Below, piece after piece: positions 25,249-34,224 of a DNA stretch of 64,000 nt. Within the stretch, counting starts at the first letter, position 1, and each line of letters opens with the position of its first letter. The stretch is from positions 109,085 through 173,084 of the forward strand of contig CAUGOD010000001.1 in NCBI GenBank assembly GCA_959601025.1, in the 5' to 3' direction. The stretch comes from an uncultured Oscillospiraceae bacterium. Lineage in GTDB: Bacteria > Bacillota > Clostridia > Oscillospirales > Acutalibacteraceae. The position numbers and the translations under genes were made by a program. Under the pieces are notes generated by a model that was not told the DNA's origin, ran no database searches, and worked only from the letters and a program-made list of their open reading frames with translations.

Positions 25249-25971
25249 ATGGAGATCACCGTTCTTTGCTTGTGCATTCTCTGTTATACGGTCGGAAACG
25301 CCTGTCAAAACCGTTTTTCCTCTACGCTGGAAGGCCGGCTGCCTGTGCTGGGGCTCTTCCTGGCCTGCTGGATGGGGCTGGCGGCCGCTGTATTTCTCCT
25401 TGTCGGATTGATGAGCCAAGAGGTAAGCTTCCAGCTTGTGACCGCCGTGACGGCCGCCCTAGCCGGCTTATGCACCGTGCTCTCCGGCGTTGGTCTCATA
25501 GGAGCGTTCTCCTGCGGTTCCATGTCCATGACCATGCTGATTTTTTCCATGAGCGTGGTGGTGCCGCCGGCTCTGTCCATACTCTTCCTCCACGAAACAC
25601 CCACGCTGGCCCAGTTTGCCGGACTGCTTCTCATCATCGCCGTGCTGGTTGTAGCCAATGGAGGAAGGAGTTCGGATGAGAAAAAAGGGAACGGAAAGTG
25701 GCTGGCACTCGCTCTGCTGTCGGCTGTGAGCAGCGGGGGCGTCAACTTTCTTTCCAAGCTCCACCAGACAGCGCTGCCCGGCCGGGAGGAAATTCCCTAT
25801 TCCTTTCTCTGTTATCTGACCGGCGGTATCTTCGCCCTGCTGCTTTCCCTCCTTCTCCGCCGTCTGGCGGGGAAGGAGGGAAAGGACGCCGCCCTATTCC
25901 TTTACAATGAGCGGCTTCTTTTTGCCGGCTGTGGGCGTAGCGCTTTCTCTTGGGGGCGCTCAGCTATGTAA
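25249..25971 (+). CDS. EamA/DMT-type permease, 5' part (frameshifted gene)
   Basis: A 240-residue frame with about seven transmembrane helices of a drug/metabolite transporter-like protein (MEITVLCLCILCYTVGNACQNRF start; LTMLIF-like helix; LIIAVLVVANGGRSSDEKKG central loop). The frame leaves the family pattern at a run of five T (25919-25923) and ends with an unrelated GRSAFSWGRSAM. The missing last helices continue in the next frame (25907-26143). It may transport the purine or a deamination product; the direction is unknown. It follows the lipoprotein gene by 11 bp. Confidence 0.75.
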   Translation: MEITVLCLCILCYTVGNACQNRFSSTLEGRLPVLGLFLACWMGLAAAVFLLVGLMSQEVSFQLVTAVTAALAGLCTVLSGVGLIGAFSCGSMSMTMLIFSMSVVVPPALSILFLHETPTLAQFAGLLLIIAVLVVANGGRSSDEKKGNGKWLALALLSAVSSGGVNFLSKLHQTALPGREEIPYSFLCYLTGGIFALLLSLLLRRLAGKEGKDAALFLYNERLLFAGCGRSAFSWGRSAM

Positions 25972-26143
25972 CCTTTACAATGCATCCCGGCTGCCCGCCA
26001 TTGTCCTTTTTCCTGTCGTCCAACTGGGGACGCTGCTTGTGACGACTGGCTATTCCCTTCTGGTATTGCGGGAAAAACCTGCGCCCCGCTTGTATGCGGG
26101 GCTGGCGATGGGGGTGGGAGCCATCGTTTGTATGAACTTCTGA
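25907..26143 (+). CDS. EamA/DMT-type permease, 3' part (frameshifted gene)
   Basis: A 78-residue frame carrying the last two to three helices of the transporter above (LPAVGVALSLGGAQLCNLYNASRLPAIV, VVQLGTLLVTTGYSLLVLREKP, YAGLAMGVGAIVCMNF). It reads as a natural C-terminus and has no convincing ribosome site of its own. The join to the 5' part needs a single-base shift in the T run at about 25919-25923. It is best annotated with 25249-25971 as one disrupted gene. Confidence 0.72.
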   Translation: MSGFFLPAVGVALSLGGAQLCNLYNASRLPAIVLFPVVQLGTLLVTTGYSLLVLREKPAPRLYAGLAMGVGAIVCMNF

Positions 26144-26192
26144 ATGCGTGGGGCGGCTTTCCCCCTGTCTCAATAATAGAAAGGAACTGCCT

Positions 26193-27470
26193 ATGGCTCT
26201 TACTGTTTATAAAGCCAATATCGCTTATACGCCCAGCATGGAGCGGTTTGAGCTCCGCCCTGGCGGCTATGTGGCGGTGGAGGACGGCCGTGTGGAAGGG
26301 GTGTATTCTACATTGCCCTCCCGGTTCAAAGGCCGGCCGGTTGAGGACCTGGGCGATCGGTTCCTCATTCCCGGCTTTACCGATCTCCACCTTCACGCCG
26401 CCCAATATCCCAACATGGGTATTGGCTATGACTGCGAGCTTTTGCCCTGGATTGAAAAATACACCTACCCGATAGAAAACCGCTGTGAGGATTTGGCGTA
26501 CAGCGCCAAGATGTTCGCCGCGCTGATAAAAGAGCTGTGGCGGTTCGGCATTACCCGCTGCGTCATAATGGCGCCGCCCTGTACCGGCGCGGTGGATATC
26601 CTTATGGAACAGTTCATCCGTTCCGGATTGGGATGCTATGTAGGCAAACGGCACACCGACTACAAGCTCAACAACTATCCCTGTGAGGATACCGATGCTT
26701 CCCTTGCAGGGGCCCGTTATCTGATAACGAAATACGAAGGGAAAAGTCCGTTCGTGCGCTATATGCTCAACCCCTCCTTCGCTCCCGGCTGTACGGAACG
26801 AATGCTGGAAGAGGTGGGAAGGATGGCGGCAGCCTTACGGTTACCGGTACATTCCCACCTGGACGAAAACCGAAACGAGGTACAGTTGGTGGCCCGGCGC
26901 TTTCCCCATGATCCCCACTATGCGGGAGTTTACATCCGTCACGGCCTGTTCGGGGATACTCCTACGGTAATGGCCCATTGTATTTATACCACCGAGGATG
27001 AGGTGAAGGCTATCCGGGACAGAGGGGTCTATGTGGCGCATTGCATCCACTCCAATCTGGACCTGGCCAGCGGGGTGATGCCCCTGCGGCGGTATCTAAA
27101 GGAGGGGATTCATGTAGGCTTGGGCAGCGATATTGCCGGCGGGCATACCCTCAACATGATGGACACCATTCGAGCCGTTATCGAAGCGTCCAAGACGGTG
27201 TTCGTTCAAGAGGAAAGCTGCCCTCCCATCACGGTAAGCGAAGCCTTCTATCTCGCAACCAAAGGGGGAGGAAGCTTCTTCGGCAAGGTGGGAAGCTTTG
27301 AACCGGGTTACGTGTTTGACGCCCTGGTGGTGGATGACCGTTCTCTGCTGAACGACTATATTGACCGCAGCCTGCAGGAACGCCTGGAGCGATTCCTCTA
27401 TCTGGGAGACGACCGGCAGATTATCCGCCGCTTTGTGGCCGGCCGGGAAATCCCGGAACCAGTGCTGTGA
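26193..27470 (+). CDS. Guanine deaminase-like amidohydrolase (paralogue 1)
   Basis: A 425-residue amidohydrolase-superfamily TIM barrel. The N-terminal metal motif is LIPGFTDLHLHAAQYP, followed by the guanine-deaminase-like GIGYDCELLPWIEKYTYP. Later ligands are in VHSHLDENRNEV, VMAHCIYTTEDE and the catalytic Asp in GLGSDIAGGHTLNM. GuaD enzymes convert guanine to xanthine and ammonia. The ATG at 26193 follows AAAGGAACTGCCT. It shares an operon with a BMP-type transporter and a second copy, suggesting import followed by deamination. The exact substrate (guanine, another aminopurine or an analogue) is not proven. Confidence 0.85.
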   Translation: MALTVYKANIAYTPSMERFELRPGGYVAVEDGRVEGVYSTLPSRFKGRPVEDLGDRFLIPGFTDLHLHAAQYPNMGIGYDCELLPWIEKYTYPIENRCEDLAYSAKMFAALIKELWRFGITRCVIMAPPCTGAVDILMEQFIRSGLGCYVGKRHTDYKLNNYPCEDTDASLAGARYLITKYEGKSPFVRYMLNPSFAPGCTERMLEEVGRMAAALRLPVHSHLDENRNEVQLVARRFPHDPHYAGVYIRHGLFGDTPTVMAHCIYTTEDEVKAIRDRGVYVAHCIHSNLDLASGVMPLRRYLKEGIHVGLGSDIAGGHTLNMMDTIRAVIEASKTVFVQEESCPPITVSEAFYLATKGGGSFFGKVGSFEPGYVFDALVVDDRSLLNDYIDRSLQERLERFLYLGDDRQIIRRFVAGREIPEPVL

Positions 27471-27493
27471 AAGAAAGGACAGCGGTGAGGATC

Positions 27494-28768
27494 ATGAAGA
27501 TATACAAAGGAAACCTGATTTTTACGGAGACCTATGAGGCGTTTACCGCGATTCCGGGCGGCTATGTGGCGGTAGGGGAAGACGGCGTAATCCAGGGTGT
27601 TTACAAAGAACTTCCGGAGGAACTGCGGGGAATCGAGACGGAGGATTTCGGGGATAAGCTTCTCATCCCGGGCTTTTCCGACTGCCATGTCCATGCTTCC
27701 CAGCTTCCCACCATCGGTCTGGGCTATAACCTGGAGCTTATTCCCTGGCTGGAGAGATACACCATTCCCCAGGAAGCAAAACTGGCGGATCGGGAGTATG
27801 CCGCCAGGGTGTATGCCCGGTTTGTTCATGAGCTATGGAAATATGGGATAACCCGGTCGGTGGTAATGGCGAGCAACTCCACCGAATCCACCACCATTCT
27901 TTTTGACGATATGGTCCGTGCAGGCTTGGGCGGTTTTGTGGGAAGAGTTTGCATGGACTACGGCACCCCCTACAAAGAGGAAACCAAGGTGGCCGTGGAC
28001 GAATCCCGTCGGTTTATTCAGATGAATCTGACAAAGAGCAGCCTGGTTCGACCCATTGTCACGCCTACTCTCAGCATGGTGTGTACAAGGGAGCTGATGA
28101 CGGCTCTCGGCAAGCAGGCCGAAGAATTTGGGCTGCCGGTGCAGGCCCACCTCAGTGAGAACCGGGAGGAAATCCGGGTTACCCTGGAGCAAAACCCCGA
28201 TTGCGCTGATTTTGGCGACACCTATGACAAGGCGGGGGTATTTGGCCAGATGCCTACCGTAATGGCGCACAGCATCCACTTGACCGAACGGGAAAAGCAG
28301 CGAATGATTGAGCGTGGAATCCTGGCGGCGCATAATCCTCACTCGAATCTCAATCTTTTGAGCGGAGCCATGAAGCTGGCGGAATACCATGATCGCGGCA
28401 TTCGGGTGGGACTGGGCAGCGATATTGCCGGCGGCCATACCCTGAATATGTTTGCCAATATGGTAGCGGCCATTGATGTGGGCGCCGTCCATTATGTAAA
28501 CGGGACCTATCCCCGGCCGGTAACGGCGGCGGAGGCCTTCTACACCGCTACCAAGGGGGGCGGAAGTTTCTTTGGCAAGGTGGGGAGCTTTGAGCCGGGT
28601 TATGCATTTGACGCGCTGGTTGTGGACGACAGTGAAGCGTCCTTGTTCAACCAATATTCCCTGCTCGAACGGGCAGAAAGGATGCTCTATTGCTCCGATG
28701 ATCGTCACATCCTAAAACGGTATGTCAAGGGCCAGCTACTGGCTGAGCCTTCCTGTAGGCCGGAATAG
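27494..28768 (+). CDS. Guanine deaminase-like amidohydrolase (paralogue 2)
   Basis: A 424-residue tandem paralogue of the preceding gene, sharing the same motif order: LIPGFSDCHVHASQLP, GLGYNLELIPWLERYT, QAHLSENREEI, VMAHSIHLTERE, AHNPHSNLNLLSG and GLGSDIAGGHTLNMF. The C-terminal GGGSFFGKVGSFEPGY block is nearly identical in the two. It differs around HSNLN and the substrate-facing segments, so the two may act on different purines or form hetero-oligomers. The ATG at 27494 lies 23 bp after the upstream stop, with a GTGAGGATC site. It is the last gene of the operon. Confidence 0.85.
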   Translation: MKIYKGNLIFTETYEAFTAIPGGYVAVGEDGVIQGVYKELPEELRGIETEDFGDKLLIPGFSDCHVHASQLPTIGLGYNLELIPWLERYTIPQEAKLADREYAARVYARFVHELWKYGITRSVVMASNSTESTTILFDDMVRAGLGGFVGRVCMDYGTPYKEETKVAVDESRRFIQMNLTKSSLVRPIVTPTLSMVCTRELMTALGKQAEEFGLPVQAHLSENREEIRVTLEQNPDCADFGDTYDKAGVFGQMPTVMAHSIHLTEREKQRMIERGILAAHNPHSNLNLLSGAMKLAEYHDRGIRVGLGSDIAGGHTLNMFANMVAAIDVGAVHYVNGTYPRPVTAAEAFYTATKGGGSFFGKVGSFEPGYAFDALVVDDSEASLFNQYSLLERAERMLYCSDDRHILKRYVKGQLLAEPSCRPE

Positions 28769-28798
28769 AAAATGCCGCCTAAGCATTCCAGATTCCGG
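28760..28798 (+). terminator. Possible terminator hairpin at the end of the purine operon
   Basis: CCGGAAT (28760-28766) pairs with ATTCCGG (28792-28798), with an inner AATGC/GCATT stem. The T tract after it is weak, so it may stabilise the 3' end rather than terminate. Confidence 0.4.
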
Positions 28799-29003
28799 AT
28801 TTACCGTGGAAATCCGTTCGCTTTGGTATAGGTTTGCCGATAGATGTTGTAGGCGCTGATCGATATGATTAAGACGGATATCTCGGACGCTCTCATGAGC
28901 GAGGAAGCATGGAACGCTAGTCGGGGGGCCTTGGCGGCTGATGGAGTCATCGCCGTCGGACATACGGCCCGAACAGATTCCCTTTAAAACATGTTTATCG
29001 AAA
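28799..29003. other. Region between the purine operon and the CRISPR terminator
   Basis: No recognised gene. A 40-codon frame at 28865-28987 has no ribosome site and no recognisable family. Confidence 0.5.
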
Positions 29004-29041
29004 CAAAAATGGATACAGGCTTTCGGCCTGTATCCATTTTT
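29004..29041. terminator. Strong bidirectional hairpin at the trailer end of the CRISPR array
   Basis: AAAAATGGATACAGGC and GCCTGTATCCATTTTT are fully complementary around a short TTTCG loop, with A and T tails giving terminators on both strands. It lies 25 bp beyond the last (degenerate) repeat and is the likely 3' end of the minus-strand pre-crRNA. Confidence 0.85.
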
Positions 29042-29065
29042 ATGGGTGGAGACGCTTTCCGAGAA

Positions 29066-31072
29066 AGGGTAATCCACGCTCCCCGTGGGGGGAGCGACGA
29101 AAGCCTGTCGTTGGACAACGCCCCGCAGATGGATTTCAATCCACGCTCCCCGTGGGGGGAGCGACGCGTTGGTATGGGCGACATAATGGATATCCGGGGC
29201 ATTTCAATCCACGCTCCCCGTGGGGGGAGCGACTGCTTGGGCATTGGACGGGTATCCTTGCTTAACTACATTTCAATCCACGCTCCCCGTGGGGGGAACG
29301 ACCGGCTTGTCGCTGTACTGGTAATTTGCCTTGAGGGCATTTCAATCCACGCTTCCCGTGGGGGGAGCGACCTGTTTTTTCATTTGCCGGTTGATACTTT
29401 TCTTCGTATTTCAATCCACGCTCCCCGTGGGGGGAGCGACTAGCGACACCAATCAAAACAGCTACAAGGCCAAGAATTTCAATCCACGCTCCCCGTGGGG
29501 GGAGCGACGAGACAGCGTGTACCGATCAGACGGGACGTTGGGATTTCAATCCACGCTCCCCGTGGGGGGAGCGACAACCCTGACCTATAGAGGGAATCAA
29601 ATTTGCTCTATTTCAATCCACGCTCCCCGTGGGGGGAGCGACTTTCCGTGGATTACCTTTTAGGCAATGAGCAAAAAATTTCAATCCACGCTCCCCGTGG
29701 GGGGAGCGACTCCACTTCATACTGCTCTGGAGCGTTCAGAAGAAATTTCAATCCACGCTCCCCGTGGGGGGAGCGACTATTTGCATCGTTAAAATTGGAG
29801 AATATGCAATATTTCAATCCACGCTCCCCGTGGGGGGAGCGACTAAAATATGAGACTGTATTTTTCTGGATTTCTATAATTTCAATCCACGCTCCCCGTG
29901 GGGGGAGCGACGGGTGGCGATGATGACCGGTCACGTTGGGAAATATATTTCAATCCACGCTCCCCGTGGGGGGAGCGACCCGTGCTCGACGCCTCATTGT
30001 TGAGAGAGAGATATAATTTCAATCCACGCTCCCCGTGGGGGGAGCGACCCTCATAAATCTGCCTATAATGACCATAGTGGACTATATTTCAATCCACGCT
30101 CCCCGTGGGGGGAGCGACTCTGGATATCGTTACAAAGCTGCAGGAAGTCGGAATATTTCAATCCACGCTCCCCGTGGGGGGAGCGACTGATAAACATGGA
30201 AACTATGGGCAAAAGACTAAAAATTTCAATCCACGCTCCCCGTGGGGGGAGCGACCTGAAGGCCCCATTTCGGCGTTTTCGGGTGAATTATTTCAATCCA
30301 CGCTCCCCGTGGGGGGAGCGACACAAAGGAAATAGCCGGTGCGATTGATGGCGCGGTATTTCAATCCACGCTCCCCGTGGGGGGAGCGACACACGGGTGG
30401 AAGTTGCATGGAATTGAGCTTGATAAGATTTCAATCCACGCTCCCCGTGGGGGGAGCGACGATCGGCGATATCGGCGAATAACGTATGAAGCCTGTATTT
30501 CAATCCACGCTCCCCGTGGGGGGAGCGACGATCCAGCCCCAGGTACACCTGCTTCCCTTCCCAATTTCAATCCACGCTCCCCGTGGGGGGAGCGACCGGC
30601 ATCAGGGCAGTATGATTACGCCCTCAACGATCATATTTCAATCCACGCTCCCCGTGGGGGGAGCGACTGCTTTGGTCAAACGTGCGCTATCCTGTCCTGA
30701 CAAATTTCAATCCACGCTCCCCGTGGGGGGAGCGACTATTCGCCTTCCTGTCTCCTGCCGCCGGACAGCTTATTTCAATCCACGCTCCCCGTGGGGGGAG
30801 CGACAATCAGCCTTAACGCGTCCATGTGCTCTATCTATTTCAATCCACGCTCCCCGTGGGGGGAGCGACCAAGGCGTTTTATAACCAGCGCAAAAGCGGA
30901 TAAATTTCAATCCACGCTCCCCGTGGGGGGAGCGACAAGGGCAACAGCCCAATTATGCCTATTTTTGCCTTATTTCAATCCACGCTCCCCGTGGGGGGAG
31001 CGACAGCCCCAGGGAGGTGGACGAGAAGGCGCTGGACGTATTTCAATCCACGCTCCCCGTGGGGGGAGCGAC
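29066..31072 (-). CRISPR. Type I-C CRISPR array, 30 repeats and 29 spacers, transcribed on the minus strand
   Basis: I count 30 copies of a 33 bp repeat with starts from 29066 to 31040 and spacers of 32-38 bp. On the minus strand the repeat reads GTCGCTCCCC ... GTGGATTGAAAT, the type I-C form with a CTCCCC/GGGGAG stem and an ATTGAAAT end that becomes the crRNA handle region. Repeats at 29066 (last five bases altered), 29270 (one change) and 29339 (one change) are degenerate. All lie at the left end, so the leader is on the right, next to cas2. No two spacers looked identical by eye. Targets were not searched. Confidence 0.98.
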
Positions 31073-31290
31073 AGCAAAAGTAAATAGATTTTTACGGATA
31101 TTTTGACGAACATAGCAAAAAGAAGAAGTATACTTGGTACAAAGACGATGACGGCCGAAGGGTTTGCTTACAAAAAACGTGTTTCAGGGGATCGCTCTCG
31201 GTGCGAAGCTCCCCGGTTTTATATGTTCGACTATATGTCGCACCTGTAAGGCAAATAATCAAGCCCCCTTATGCAGCAACGGCGTTTTCC
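31073..31290 (-). promoter_or_regulatory. CRISPR leader
   Basis: A 218 bp gene-free segment between the cas2 stop and the first intact repeat. It is AT-rich next to the repeat (31073-31140), as expected for a leader carrying the array promoter and the integration-guiding sequence. I could not fix a single -35/-10 pair. Confidence 0.65.
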
Positions 31291-31581
31291 CTATAGGATT
31301 AGGATATCATCCTGACGGAAGCTGGGCTGTTGTCCGATATGCTCCACCTTGTGTTTGTAATTGTTTCCCAGATGATAGAAACGCAGGCTGTCCTCTTTGG
31401 GTTCGACGATGGCGGAAAGCCTGGCCTTAAAGGCGGCAAACTGTGCGGCATCCAATAAGCATTCAAAAACCGAGTTCTGAACTCTCTGTCCATAATTAAC
31501 GCATATTTTCGCCACCTGCCGCAGTCGTTTGCGGCCGGCGGCGGAGTCCGTATTGACGTCATAGGTCACTAAAACCAGCAT
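31291..31581 (-). CDS. cas2: CRISPR-associated endonuclease Cas2 (type I-C)
   Basis: A 96-residue Cas2 with the ferredoxin-like start MLVLVTYDVNTD, containing the conserved Asp8, then RLRQVAKICVNYGQRVQNSVFEC and a DSLRFYHLGNNY strand. With Cas1 it forms the spacer-integration complex. It is the last cas gene, 30 bp after cas1 and about 220 bp before the first repeat on the same strand, the canonical I-C arrangement. Confidence 0.96.
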   Translation of the reverse strand: MLVLVTYDVNTDSAAGRKRLRQVAKICVNYGQRVQNSVFECLLDAAQFAAFKARLSAIVEPKEDSLRFYHLGNNYKHKVEHIGQQPSFRQDDILIL

Positions 31582-31611
31582 TATGTTCCACCCTTCTTGT
31601 ATAGCGCGTTC

Positions 31612-32643
31612 CTATTTCCAGAAAAGCGGCGGATATTGCTCTATATCCCCTCTTATCGTACGGGCCAGAAGGAGCGCCTGCACATGAGGCACAAGTCCCC
31701 AGGGCAGCTTTTCTTTCAGAAAAGGATGGGTGATCTGCTCCTGTTTTTTGCCCTGCCAGGCGGATAAAAACTCCCGGCGTCCTTCATCGGTCAAGAGCAC
31801 CGCGCCGTTCTCCTGCTTTTGCAGGTGTTTGGCGGTTAACACCTTCTGATTGATGCAGGAAAGTACAAAGCGATCGGCAAAAACCGCACGCAGCTCCTCC
31901 AACAAATCCAAAGCCAGGCTGCGGCGTCCGGGACGCAGACGATGCAAAAACCCCACGTAGGGATCGAGCCCTACGCCTTCCAGCGCCGCCGCGCAGTCCC
32001 GTGCCAGCAGCGTATAGGCAAACGATAGCAGCGCATTGATGTTATCGAGCGGCGGTCGCCGGCTTCGCGAGGTAAAGGGGAAGTCCTCCCGTTGCTGCAG
32101 CACCAGTTCGCCGAAGCCATCGAAATACCGCTGGGCCGCTTCGCCCTCCAGTCCCAGCAGCTGCCCGGGATCTTCACACTCCCCGATCAGCGGCAAAGCC
32201 GCCGCCATTTGCGAGGATAGGCGCTTGAGCTTCTCCACCGGTACCCGCTGCGGGTGGTCGCGGGTCGCGCGTTCCAGCACCCAGCGGGCGTTATAGACCT
32301 TACCGATCAGGAAGCCCCTGGCATACCGGCAGCTTTGAATTTCGTCATCCGCAATACGATACTGCTGCTTACGCAGGAGCACGTTGCCCCGTTCTTCGCC
32401 GACCGCACGGGCCAAAAACTGACCACGGGGAGAGAAAAAGCAGAGGTCGACGCCGCGGCGGGCGCAGCCCCCCATTAAGGAGGGGCTGGCGCCGGAATAG
32501 CTAAAGCAAAGGATGCTTTCCAACGTGTGCAGCGGAAACCGAGCCGTCTCGGTTTTGCCACGGCTGACCACCACATTTTCGCCGTCCAGCGACAGGTAGC
32601 TGTCCTCGGACAGGACAAAGAGGGTGTTTAACAGATGTCTCAC
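31612..32643 (-). CDS. cas1: CRISPR-associated integrase Cas1 (type I-C)
   Basis: A 343-residue Cas1 integrase. The GTG at 32641-32643 was chosen because it gives the family N-terminus (RHLLNTLFVLSEDSYLSLDGENVVV), follows a GGGAGG site, and overlaps the cas4 stop as GTGA; the longer frame would intrude into cas4. Active-site residues are visible: Glu166 in LLGLEGEAAQRYF, His234 in GFLHRLRPGR and Asp246 in LALDLLEELR. It acts with Cas2 and Cas4 in spacer acquisition. Confidence 0.96.
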   Translation of the reverse strand: MRHLLNTLFVLSEDSYLSLDGENVVVSRGKTETARFPLHTLESILCFSYSGASPSLMGGCARRGVDLCFFSPRGQFLARAVGEERGNVLLRKQQYRIADDEIQSCRYARGFLIGKVYNARWVLERATRDHPQRVPVEKLKRLSSQMAAALPLIGECEDPGQLLGLEGEAAQRYFDGFGELVLQQREDFPFTSRSRRPPLDNINALLSFAYTLLARDCAAALEGVGLDPYVGFLHRLRPGRRSLALDLLEELRAVFADRFVLSCINQKVLTAKHLQKQENGAVLLTDEGRREFLSAWQGKKQEQITHPFLKEKLPWGLVPHVQALLLARTIRGDIEQYPPLFWK

Positions 32644-33329
32644 AGTGATCCCTCCCCATCGGACGGCGCAGCCGTTTCCATGATATGTTCGCGAACATAG
32701 GCTGCTGCGTCCACCCGACTGTACAACGAAGGCAGGCACAACTCCTTCAACGAGCAGGCATTACAGAATTTTCCCGGGCGTACCCGCGGCGTGTAGCCGC
32801 GCCGGAAGTATTCGTTCATCTCTTCCGCCATGCGCTGTGTGATCTGTCGCAGCTCCGGCGTCAGTTCTACCTGTTCCCGGCGGCGCGTCTCCTCATAAAA
32901 TAACGCGCCGGCCGGGATTTCACAGACGAGCATTTCCTCCAGCGCCATAGCCTGGGCGCAGAGCTGGAGACGGTCGGCGTCCGTTTCCTTTGCGTGGCCG
33001 TGCTTGTACTCGACCGGCAGCGGCTTCCACCGTCCCTCCCGTTCCCGAAGCGGAATGCCCTCCGGGTCCCGAAGGAATTCCACGACATCGCAGGCGCCAG
33101 ACAGTTTCAGCCGATTTGAAACCACCCGCATTCCGCGCGTGATCAGCCGATCGCCGCGCTTTTCGGCTGACGTTTCCTCATGACAGCGGCTGTGCTCCAG
33201 GCGGCCTTCAGCAGTGCGAAGGTTTTCGGCCCATTGCTGTTCCACGTGGATAAGAGCCCATTGACGGCGGCAAAAGCAGAAATGCTGGATGCCGGACATC
33301 GGCAGGTATTCCTCCTCCCTGGCAGCCAT
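32640..33329 (-). CDS. cas4: CRISPR-associated exonuclease Cas4 (type I-C)
   Basis: A 229-residue RecB-like nuclease with an iron-sulphur cluster. Cys18 in HFCFCRRQW and the C-terminal FCNACSLKELC supply cluster ligands. LSGACDVVEFL and LPVEYKHGHAKE supply the Asp and Glu-Lys nuclease motif. It trims prespacers and selects PAM-bearing ends with Cas1-Cas2. The frame overlaps cas1 by 4 bp and cas7 by 1 bp. Confidence 0.95.
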   Translation of the reverse strand: MAAREEEYLPMSGIQHFCFCRRQWALIHVEQQWAENLRTAEGRLEHSRCHEETSAEKRGDRLITRGMRVVSNRLKLSGACDVVEFLRDPEGIPLREREGRWKPLPVEYKHGHAKETDADRLQLCAQAMALEEMLVCEIPAGALFYEETRRREQVELTPELRQITQRMAEEMNEYFRRGYTPRVRPGKFCNACSLKELCLPSLYSRVDAAAYVREHIMETAAPSDGEGSL

Positions 33330-34222
33330 CAGGACAGCCTCTGGCAGGTAACTCCTTCGGGCAGGTCATCCGCCACTGTAACGATATAGTCCGTATAGGC
33401 GCGGGGCGTCGTAACATCGGGCCGGCGTTCCACCTTCACCGCTTCAAACAGCTTGTAGGCCGGGGCGTTCCCCAGCTCCGAATCATGCCGGAAAACGATC
33501 AGCTCCCGTACGGCCATTTTTCCGCGGGCGGCGCTGCGGTCGTTTTCAAACATGTTGAGAATCGCCTGCCACAGCAAAGCCAGGTCTTCTTCGGAAAAAC
33601 CGGTGACCTTGCGGGCCAGGTTGGCGGAAACATATCCTTCGGCGCGATACAGACCGTAGGGTATAATGTGCTTGCGCCCGATCTCGGTGCCTTTCTTCTC
33701 AGCGTCAGTCTCGGTGGTAATAGCGACGCGGGTAATGGTCACCTCCTGCGGAACCACCGGATCAACCGAGTGGGCAAAGGCCAGCTGCACCGGTCCGCGT
33801 ACCTGTCCGCAGTTGAGATTCCCTTTCACAAAGGTGGTCATCACCGCGCCAAAGGTGCGGATGTCAAAAAAGTTCCGGCACATATAATCGCGGATTTTCC
33901 AGTCCAGCTCGGGATCGTCCTTCTTGGCGGCCTTTAAATCCGCCTTCTCGCCATTTAGGCCATGCGCCTCCAGGGCTTCGGCGTCGCTGCGGTTCAGCGG
34001 AACCTGATCCTTAATGTAGATGCGATACCCTTCCGCATCCTCCTTTACCGTCTCGACATAGTTGCGGATTTTGCGCTTAAGGCACACATCGGTGACCAGG
34101 CCGCAGCCGGTTTCGGGATCGATGCGGGGCATGTTTCCGGCGTCGGGGTCGCCGTTGGGGTTGCCGTTTTCCACATCGAACAGGATAACGAAATCATAAC
34201 GGTTTTTGATGGGTTCAGACAT
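33329..34222 (-). CDS. cas7: Type I-C Cascade backbone protein Cas7 (Csd2)
   Basis: A 297-residue Cas7/Csd2. The N-terminus RYDFVILFDVENGNPNGDPDAGNMPRID is diagnostic. FFDIRTFGAVMTT and GPVQLAFAHSVDPVVPQEVTITRVAITTE are the central family blocks. Several copies coat the crRNA spacer in the Cascade complex. It is separated from cas8c by 2 bp. Confidence 0.97.
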   Translation of the reverse strand: MSEPIKNRYDFVILFDVENGNPNGDPDAGNMPRIDPETGCGLVTDVCLKRKIRNYVETVKEDAEGYRIYIKDQVPLNRSDAEALEAHGLNGEKADLKAAKKDDPELDWKIRDYMCRNFFDIRTFGAVMTTFVKGNLNCGQVRGPVQLAFAHSVDPVVPQEVTITRVAITTETDAEKKGTEIGRKHIIPYGLYRAEGYVSANLARKVTGFSEEDLALLWQAILNMFENDRSAARGKMAVRELIVFRHDSELGNAPAYKLFEAVKVERRPDVTTPRAYTDYIVTVADDLPEGVTCQRLS

Positions 34223-34224
34223 GG

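Noticed and set aside
28865..28987. 40-codon frame between the purine operon and the CRISPR array
   Set aside because: No ribosome site, no recognisable family, and short enough to arise by chance.
29041..31087. Open frames inside the CRISPR array with repeated SIHAPRGGSD or RSPHGERGLK segments
   Set aside because: They are translations of the CRISPR repeat in different frames, not repeat proteins.
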